Of a stretch of DNA of 46,526 nt, positions 39,030-46,526 are shown in pieces. Origin of the DNA: Magnetococcales bacterium (GTDB taxonomy: Bacteria; Pseudomonadota; Magnetococcia; Magnetococcales; JADGBX01); the NCBI GenBank assembly GCA_015231265.1, contig JADGBX010000006.1:1-46526 (forward strand), written 5' to 3'. A program made the position numbers and the translations under genes. The notes beneath the pieces are model-generated. The model worked only from the letters and a program-made list of their open reading frames with translations, ran no database searches and was not told where the DNA came from. Position 1 is the first letter of the stretch. Each line of letters begins with the position of its first letter.

Positions 39030-39863
39030 ATGAAAATGATGACCATGTCCTCATCCTCTCATAAACATCATCTTGCCGACAAACAGCCGACACCATCCGT
39101 TTCTCCCGATGTTGTTGCGGATCGGCTTGCACGTGTGACACACCATATCGAGCAACAGAGGGTCATTGAGAATACGCGCAGGCGCAGGATTAGAATGGTG
39201 GTGGCTCTTGTTTTGATAGGGCTTATCGGTGGAGCCGGATATATCGCCAAAGCCCTCCACACAGCCATGGCAGCTCCCGACTTAAACCTGAAACCGGGCG
39301 TCTGGTGGGGACACTCCGACCGTCGTATCGGCAAGGATAGTGCGCAACCACTCTACGATGCCTATGCCTGTCTGCACATTGGTGCTCTGTCCGAAACACC
39401 CGGTCGAGGCACGCTGGCCCCTTCACCGACGTGCAGTTGTGGAGAGTTGGTGCGAAAGGTCTATGCGAAAGCCTCACCAACCCTCCAGACTCAACGTGTC
39501 CGTCAACTTTGTACCCAACCGGACCGACCGAACAGCGTCATTATCTACGATGTTAGACAGAAGCATACCGTGCACGGACAGGGTCGACCTCTACGCTTCA
39601 AGGGCGATCGCATCCACGCTTGGCATGAAGAGATCCCCTTGCGTCGTAACCAGTTTGTCCAGAACCTGTCTCAAACAGACGGCCACAGAGTGGCAGGGCA
39701 CATCACCGAGGCGTCGTCGGCCAAAGTGGCCTACCAGGTGCTCTTGAATGGGGGAGAGGGGGCTGGGAAAAGTGGATGGAGTCTTAAACGTGATGAGTAC
39801 TATAATCTGATCGCTTTGACGATCCAGCCCCAGGAGCTGAGTGGGGGTCGTTCAACTGAATAA
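39030..39863 (+). CDS. Hypothetical single-TM membrane protein
   Basis: RRIRMVVALVLIGLIGGAGYIAKAL TM helix; Cys-containing extracytoplasmic domain. Start set at MKMMTMSSSS. Confidence 0.6.
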   Translation: MKMMTMSSSSHKHHLADKQPTPSVSPDVVADRLARVTHHIEQQRVIENTRRRRIRMVVALVLIGLIGGAGYIAKALHTAMAAPDLNLKPGVWWGHSDRRIGKDSAQPLYDAYACLHIGALSETPGRGTLAPSPTCSCGELVRKVYAKASPTLQTQRVRQLCTQPDRPNSVIIYDVRQKHTVHGQGRPLRFKGDRIHAWHEEIPLRRNQFVQNLSQTDGHRVAGHITEASSAKVAYQVLLNGGEGAGKSGWSLKRDEYYNLIALTIQPQELSGGRSTE

Positions 39864-39884
39864 CGATGGTAACAGACGTAAGAG

Positions 39885-40271
39885 GTGACAGTGATGAAGA
39901 AGGGAACAGGTATCATTTTGATGGGGTTGATTCTGACGCAGGGCATCCCTCTGCCGTCATTGGCAGGGTCGCTCTCCTGTGCGCCTTGCACCATCCGTGA
40001 GGGCATTACTTGGCAACCCGACACCTGTCAACGCCCGGAGCCTCCAAAACCTGTCACTGGTGACACGGATGAGGCCAAGCGGCAAAACATCCTTGCCTTC
40101 AATTCTTATGCCGGTCAGGTCAAGAGCTATCTCGACTGCATGGTCAATGAGGCGGAAGCCGATCTCAACACACTCGCTTCCAACATCAATGGCTCCCTTA
40201 AGCAAGCTCAAACCGATCTGCTGCAAGAAGCTGACCGCCAAAAGTCCTTGCTTGTGCCCCAGAAGCCCTAA
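39885..40271 (+). CDS. Hypothetical secreted protein
   Basis: Signal peptide MKKGTGIILMGLILTQGIPLPSLAGS (annotated ORF starts at 39885; the ATG of MKKGTG is near 39894), then CAPC..C and a helical tail. Confidence 0.6.
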   Translation: MTVMKKGTGIILMGLILTQGIPLPSLAGSLSCAPCTIREGITWQPDTCQRPEPPKPVTGDTDEAKRQNILAFNSYAGQVKSYLDCMVNEAEADLNTLASNINGSLKQAQTDLLQEADRQKSLLVPQKP

Positions 40272-40363
40272 CCCCTCCTCCCCACCACAAGATCCGTCCC
40301 TTTCTAGAATATTAGCACTTTCTGATCCTCGTGTGATACACTCGGTCTGTGCATGATCCCGTC

Positions 40364-40375
40364 GGGGGGGGGGGG
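40364..40375. repeat. 12-nt homopolymeric G tract
   Basis: gtcGGGGGGGGGGGGcgtgt in the region upstream of pilus cassette B. Confidence 0.9.
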
Positions 40376-40598
40376 CGTGTAAAGAATATTTTACATGCGC
40401 CATTCTTATGTAACTATAATTACATCTGATTGATAATACATTTTTTATTTATTGTGGTACAGGATTCAAAACCCTTGCACGGCCGATAATGCGTTAAGAA
40501 TAGACAACAAGTGGCCGATAGGTAGTGTAACAGGGTGTCTTTGAATAGTTTCGGAACGTTGGGGATGATTCCGAGCCCGAGAGAACAAACGGGGGACA

Positions 40599-41171
40599 AT
40601 GGGCATGAAGAGACAAACCTCGCCATCTTCCCAAGGCGGCTTCACGCTGGTGGAACTGATCATGGGGGTCGCCATCGTCGCAATTCTAGTGACGGTTGCC
40701 GTTCCCAGTTACAACGAGATGCTCAAGCTCAACCGCCACCGCGTTCAAACCAGTACGCTGGTGCGGGATCTCGGCATGGCGCGCAGTGAAGCGGCGACCC
40801 GCAAGGCCAGAGTGGTGGTGTGTCGCAAAGATCTGGGCACGCAATGCAGTGTTGATGCCTCCCTCGATTGGGAGAACGGCTGGTTGGTGTTCATTGATGC
40901 CGATCTCGATGATGACTACGGGGCCGGCGATACACTGATCTCGCAGATGGATGCCCTGGAAGGCACGTCAAACACCCTGCGTGCCGACAACACCGACTTC
41001 GACGACCTCTTCTATTATGAACCTGACGGCACGGCGGTCTCTACTACCGGCACCCGTGGTGTTACGTTCAATTTTTGTGATGACCGGGGTGCCAGCTCGG
41101 GTATGACCGTCGAAATCAGCCAGTCCGGACGTCCCAAGATCGGCTCCGGGACGCCGTCGGGATGCCCCTGA
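40599..41171 (+). CDS. fimT: Type IV minor pilin, GspH/FimT family (cassette B)
   Basis: GGFTLVELIMGVAIVAILVTVAVPSYNEM ... LGMARSEAATRKARVVVCRKD. Confidence 0.88.
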   Translation: MGMKRQTSPSSQGGFTLVELIMGVAIVAILVTVAVPSYNEMLKLNRHRVQTSTLVRDLGMARSEAATRKARVVVCRKDLGTQCSVDASLDWENGWLVFIDADLDDDYGAGDTLISQMDALEGTSNTLRADNTDFDDLFYYEPDGTAVSTTGTRGVTFNFCDDRGASSGMTVEISQSGRPKIGSGTPSGCP

Positions 41172-41761
41172 TGATGGGCGGTGAAACCGATAACCGACAG
41201 TCGGGTTTTACCCTGCTGGAGATCCTTATTGCTCTGATCATCCTGGTGATCGGCACCTTTGCCGTCGTTAAGTTGCAGATGACCAGCCGCTCAAGCAACT
41301 ACGACTCCATGCAGCGGGGCATCGCCGGCATCCTGGTGCACGATATCACCGAGCGCATGCGGGCCAATAACGACGCTCTGGAGAGTTACGAAGCCACCGA
41401 TCTCGGCAGCGGCAGTCTCGGCAGCGAACCCTCGCCCGGTTGCACCAACAGCCTCGACTCCTGCTCCGGCAGTCAACTGGCTGCCCACGACCTCTGGGAG
41501 TGGGAGCAGCTTCTGGATGGAGCCTCGGAACTCAGTGCAGGTGGCAACAGTACCGGTGGACTGCTCAAACCCACGGCCTGTATCGCCGGTCCGGGAGGCG
41601 GGGTGTCGGGTACCTACACGGTGGCCATAGCGTGGCGGGGAAAACGGGCGTTGAGCAACCCCACCAGCACCACCTGCGGCGAAGGTAGCGGCAATTATGG
41701 AGCCAGTGACGAGTTTCGGCGGGTCATGGTTCTGGATACCTACATCTCAACCGCGAATTGA
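41162..41761 (+). CDS. pilV: Type IV minor pilin PilV (cassette B)
   Basis: SGFTLLEILIALIILVIGTFAVVKLQMTSRSSNYDSMQRGIAGILVHDITERMRANN. Confidence 0.88.
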   Translation: MPLMMGGETDNRQSGFTLLEILIALIILVIGTFAVVKLQMTSRSSNYDSMQRGIAGILVHDITERMRANNDALESYEATDLGSGSLGSEPSPGCTNSLDSCSGSQLAAHDLWEWEQLLDGASELSAGGNSTGGLLKPTACIAGPGGGVSGTYTVAIAWRGKRALSNPTSTTCGEGSGNYGASDEFRRVMVLDTYISTAN

Positions 41762-41765
41762 TCTC

Positions 41766-42788
41766 ATGATGCCATCTCCCGCACGCCACCCGGTTTACAG
41801 ACACTCGGAATATCCGGCGCATGCGCGAAGATCAAGCGTGTCCGGGTTCTCTTTGATCGAGCTGATGGTCTCTATGGCGTTGGGGCTGTTTTTGACCATC
41901 ATCGCCTTCACGCTCTACTCCAGTACGGCAGAGATCTACGCCCAGAACGAGCAGTCTGCAACCTTGCTGGAGGATACCCGTTATGCGATGCAGTTGCTCT
42001 CCAGCGAACTGAAGATGACCGGTTTCTATGGTAACGTCACCAGTCCCACCGATGTCGATGATACCGAGATGGATGATGCAAGCATGATCACCACCGACTG
42101 TGGCACACTCGACGATAAGGCGACCTGGGCATTCGATCTCGACCCACCCGTCGAGACACTCTCCTACGCCTCTCAAGGAGAGGTGATCACCACCTATCCC
42201 TGCATCGATGCCGCAGAAGTGACCAGTTCCGGGATGATCCTGGCGATCAAACGGGTGTTGGGAACAGAGCAGGCGTTTGCGGATCTCGATAACGGTTCGG
42301 TCTATGTCGGCGGCACCGGCACCAGCGGCACGCTCTTCCACATGGATGTTGCCACGGCGGATCTCGGCGCAGACTACACCTATTGGGAGTACGCAGTCAG
42401 CATCTTCTACGTTGACGACTCCAGCGGCACGCCGATGCTCTATCGCAAGGTGTTGCAGTCGGGCACCCCCAATACCATGACAACGGAGTCCAGCCCGGTC
42501 GCCGAAGGGGTCGAGCGACTCCACGTCACCTTCGGCATCGACAGCGATGACGATGGTTCCGCCAACTACTATCTGTCGACGCCCACCGACACCGAGCGGG
42601 AGACAGCCGTCTCCGCCCGGATCTTCATTCTCTCACGCAGTCTGGACGCCGATACGGACTACACCAATACCAAGACCTACGTCCTGGGCGATACCAGCGT
42701 CGGTCCATTCAATGACAACTACTACCGCAAGGTCTTCTCGACCACGGTGATGTTGCGCAACCCGCGCAACTACATGACATCCACCTGA
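41766..42788 (+). CDS. pilW: Type IV minor pilin PilW (cassette B)
   Basis: SGFSLIELMVSMALGLFLTIIAFTLYSSTAEIYAQNEQSATLLEDTRYAMQLLSSELKMTGFYGN; C-term YRKVFSTTVMLRNPRNYM. Confidence 0.88.
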   Translation: MMPSPARHPVYRHSEYPAHARRSSVSGFSLIELMVSMALGLFLTIIAFTLYSSTAEIYAQNEQSATLLEDTRYAMQLLSSELKMTGFYGNVTSPTDVDDTEMDDASMITTDCGTLDDKATWAFDLDPPVETLSYASQGEVITTYPCIDAAEVTSSGMILAIKRVLGTEQAFADLDNGSVYVGGTGTSGTLFHMDVATADLGADYTYWEYAVSIFYVDDSSGTPMLYRKVLQSGTPNTMTTESSPVAEGVERLHVTFGIDSDDDGSANYYLSTPTDTERETAVSARIFILSRSLDADTDYTNTKTYVLGDTSVGPFNDNYYRKVFSTTVMLRNPRNYMTST

Positions 42789-42803
42789 CACGGAGGGGTA
42801 ACG

Positions 42804-43355
42804 ATGAAGAGACAACGGCACGTTGAATCGTCTTCTCCACCATCTCGTGATGCTCGCGGCATGGCCCACCCGGAACGGGGGGCGGTCGTCATCCTCTCCA
42901 TCATGTTTCTGATGATGTTCGTGACCATGTTGGGGTTGACTGCGTCCAACAGCAGTGTGCAGGACTTGCGCATGTCCAGTAACGCCATTGATCGCGTGGT
43001 CGCCCACGAGACTGCTCAGGCGGGCGTGGATGTGATCGTTTCGGATACCAGCTACTTCACCACCTCCGGTGGATCAGGATACACCGTGTGCAGCACCCAT
43101 CATCCAAGTGCCGCCGATACCGATGTTTGCGATGTAGCCGACTTGACCGTGGATGAGGCGGCTCTTTCGGATGATCTCACCTACATCGAGATCAAACAGA
43201 CCGCCACCGGAAGTTCCGCCGCCCGCTCCATGGGCACCAGCGCCGAACTCTACGAGATCTACAGCTATCAGGTCACCAGCACCTACGATGCCACCGCCAA
43301 CAAAGGGGGCAAGACCGGCATCGTTCAGGGTATTCAACTGGTGGTGTCGAAATGA
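42804..43355 (+). CDS. pilX: Type IV pilus assembly protein PilX (cassette B)
   Basis: ERGAVVILSIMFLMMFVTMLGLTASNSSVQDLRMSSNAIDRVVAHETAQAGVD. Confidence 0.85.
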   Translation: MKRQRHVESSSPPSRDARGMAHPERGAVVILSIMFLMMFVTMLGLTASNSSVQDLRMSSNAIDRVVAHETAQAGVDVIVSDTSYFTTSGGSGYTVCSTHHPSAADTDVCDVADLTVDEAALSDDLTYIEIKQTATGSSAARSMGTSAELYEIYSYQVTSTYDATANKGGKTGIVQGIQLVVSK

Positions 43356-43383
43356 GGAGTCTATCCGAACCGGGGAGCAGGCC

Positions 43384-46300
43384 CATGAGATCACAACGCC
43401 GACAGGGACGAATCATCACCGGAATCACGCTTCTGATTGCGTCGATTCTCTGCCTCACCCCGGCCCCCATGGGCAGCCGGGCTGACGATACCGACATCTA
43501 CATCAACGGCGACTTCTCCGGCGGGTCGGAACCGCTGGTGATGTTCCATCTCGACTACCGCTCCAACCTGGGCTCCACGGTCTGTAGTGGTGGCGACCTG
43601 GCCGGATGTCAGACGCTCCACACTGAAGGCTACATGGTCAAGGATCCGGCCACCGAGACCATCGACTTTTTCGACCTGATGCGGGCAGTGCTGCGCAAGG
43701 TGTTCGACTCGCTGGACGGCATGAAGGTCGGCTTAATGATCAACCATGCCAACAGTAACAACTGTGAAGGTCCCACCGTCGCCAACCGCTGCTCCAACGG
43801 CGGCTATATCATGTACGGCTTCGAGTCGATGGTGGACGGCGACAGCAACGGTAACAAGGCGGCGTTCCTGAACCTGTTGGATAACATCCCGTCACCGGGC
43901 GGATCTGGTTCCCACTCCTACCAGGGCAAGGAGACCTATTTCGAGTTCTTCCGCTATATCACCGGCCAGGCCATCCTCAACGGCCACGTCGGCGAACTGG
44001 ACTACACCGGCAACACCAACCCAGAGAAGAACCAGAATCTCAATGAAGAGGCGGCCCTCATCCCCATCATGTGGGATGAGGACATCGAGTCTGGCGTTGA
44101 CTACATCTCACCCCTGGATGCCAGCTCGGACTGCGGCCAGATCTACGTCATCAACATCATGTTCGGCGTCACCAACCAGGATGCTGATTCTGATGACTTT
44201 ATCGAAGACACCAAAGCTAACGGCGGCCTGGATTCCATCACCCTCTCCGGCGGTTCTGATGCTCAGTTTGAACAAGTTCTGACCTGGTTGCACGACAACG
44301 ACCTGGGCGATGGAACCTATGGCACCGTGCCCGAACTCTCCGGCAACCAGAACGTCACCTCCTACTTCGTCTCTGACCACTCTAAAGCAGACGACTTTGC
44401 CGCTTCCGGTGGAACCGGCAATGCGTATTCACTGGGCACTGACCCCGACGCCATGGTGAGTGTGTTCCAAAACATCTTCAACTCGATCCTGAGCGTCAGC
44501 ACCACCATGGTCTCGGCGACGGTGCCGGTGAACGTCTTCAACCGCTCCCAGGCGTTGGATCGTGTTTACATCGCTCTGTTCAAACCGGATGAGGATCGTT
44601 TTCCCATTTGGAAAGGGAATATCAAAAAGCTGAAGCTGGTGGATCTCAGCGAGGACGAATCGATCCTGGTTGATACCTCTGAAACCGATGCTGTCGCCAC
44701 CGATGGTCGTATCGACAACAACGCTCTGACCTACTGGACCGATGCCGACACCCTGCCCACTGCCGACACCGACGAAGGCGAGGTGGAGGGTAAGGACGGA
44801 CGGTTCGTCTATCGTGGTGGTGTGGGACAGAAGATCCCGGGCTTCACGACCAATGATCTCTCCACGGCCAACTCCGACGGTTACCGAGTCATCTACACGG
44901 AACCCAGCAGCTTTACCAACGGCACTCCGACTGCCTTGCGTGATCTGAACTGGACAACCGGCTCTGCCTCCGACATCAAGAGTGCATTCGGCGGGGTTAC
45001 GACGACGGTTTCCCGGACCTTGATCAAGTTCATTCGAGGCGAGGACGTGGAAGACCATGACGCCGATGGCTCCACCAGCGATATGCGGCCCTGGCTCCTT
45101 GGAGACCCCCTGCACTCCAAGCCGGTGGCGGTCAACTACGGAGCCCGTGGTCTCTTTACTGAAGCCAGCCCGGACATCCGCCTCTTCTTCGGCAACAACG
45201 ATGGCATGATCCGGATGATCGAGGATGTGGACAGCGGCGGCACCCATCAAGGCAGCGAAGGGTGGGCCTTCATGCCGCTGGACGCCATGGGGATTCAACC
45301 GACGCTGCGGGATAACATCGTCAGCGATCCGGTTCACCCCTATGGCGTGGACGGTGCACCGGCGGTCTGGGTCAACGATACCGACAACGACGGCACTATC
45401 GAAGCTGGCGAGACGGCCTATCTCTACATGGGCATGCGTCGGGGGGGGGACTCCTACTATGCATTGGATATTTCAGATCCCGACGACCCGCAGATGCTCT
45501 GGAAAATCACGAAAACCACAGGTGGTGATTTCGACGAGTTGGGGCTCACATTCTCCACACCTCGCTTAACCAGCATCGCCTACGATGATGGCGGCACCAT
45601 CACCACCAAAGTCGTGGTGTTTGCTGGTGGCTACGACACCAACAAGGATGATCGTACAGGCGTTGGAACCGACGACTCCGTTGGCAATGCTATCTACATC
45701 GTCAATGCTTCCGATGGCAGCCTGATCTGGAAAGGGTACTACGGCGCCTCAACCGGACCCGATGCCGGTGATGAGCGGCTTTACACCCATTCAGGATTGG
45801 TAGACAGTATCCCCTCCGAGGTCGCGATATTCGACTCCGACGGTGATGGTCTTTTGGATCGCATCTATGTGGGAGACACTGGCGGCAGTGTTTGGCGCGG
45901 CGACTTCTCCGGCACCGACCGGGCTAACTGGTCCTTGATGAAATTTGCCAATTTCGGGCGCCACGACAGCGCTGCAGCAGCCGATGATCGTCGCTTCTTT
46001 CACCGGCCCGATATCGTTAAGAGTCAGGACTCCACCGGCTCCTTTGATGGCGTCGTTATGGGATCCGGTGATCGCGCCTATCCCCGCGGCGAGACCGTGG
46101 TTAACTGGATGTACATGATCAAGGACCGCAACATCACCAGCGGCTCGCCACCAGGCTCCACTATCGCCCAGGCCGATATGGGTGACGTCACCGACAACTG
46201 TCTTCAGGATGACACCTGTTTCGTGGAACCCAATCTGGTCAATGGCTGGAAACTCCAGATGGAGATCTCCGGTGAGAAGGTACTCTCAACCCCCCTGACC

Positions 46301-46526
46301 ATCGCCAACATCGTCTTTCTGACCAGCTTCCAACCTCCGGGTGGTAGCATCGATACAGCCACCTGTGCCCCCTCCGAGGGGACGGGAACCGTCTGGGCGT
46401 TGGATCTTCAAGAGGCCACTGCGGTCCGCAACTACGATGAAGAGAATGATGGTGACGACGGCTCCATCAACTATTCCAAGACCGACCGGGGTGACTCCCT
46501 CTCCTCTGCGGGCATCCCGTCAGAAG
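43384..46526 (+). CDS. pilY1: PilY1-like pilus tip protein (cassette B), incomplete at window end
   Basis: Open frame from MRSQRRQGRIITGITLLIASILCLTP... to the window end; LLGDPLHSKPVAVNYG, IRLFFGNNDGMIRMI, IFDSDGDGLLDRIYVGDTGGSVWRGDF (propeller and Ca-binding-like loop). Confidence 0.88.

Overview
Bacterial (proteobacterial; gene order dusB-ntrB-ntrC and a separate F0 operon suggest an Alphaproteobacteria/Magnetococcia-like genome, low confidence) chromosomal window. Left part: IS110-type transposase remnant, REC-PAS-wHTH-BTAD regulator, F0 ATP synthase operon (atpI-B-E-F), ntrC-ntrB-dusB, engB, a degenerate DegT-like protein, a hybrid histidine kinase, and a complete minor-pilin/PilY1 cassette (A) followed by a PilE-like pilin. 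Middle: SCO1/PCuAC copper chaperones, two PilZ-type proteins next to PomAB-like stators, mtnA, prmA. Right: tRNA-Phe(GAA) followed directly by a tyrosine integrase and an integrated-element module (orphan ParB, putative Rep initiator, several unknown genes), then a second minor-pilin/PilY1 cassette (B) that runs off the window. Most notable candidates: (i) the integrated element's control region, with two 18-bp perfect palindromes exactly 60 bp apart, iteron-like repeats, and a hairpin that sequesters the rep Shine-Dalgarno; (ii) a 38-bp tandem duplication at the dusB/ntrB junction that creates a 13-codon mini-ORF with ATGA overlaps at both ends; (iii) a second pilus-tip cassette next to the island, with a degenerate PilY1 MIDAS and a 12-G tract plus two TGTAA palindromes upstream; (iv) a golvesin/Xly-like domain apparently inserted in PilY1-A; (v) a dispersed intergenic repeat shared between the window start and ~25 kb. 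All calls come from reading the sequence and the ORF track; no database search was run.
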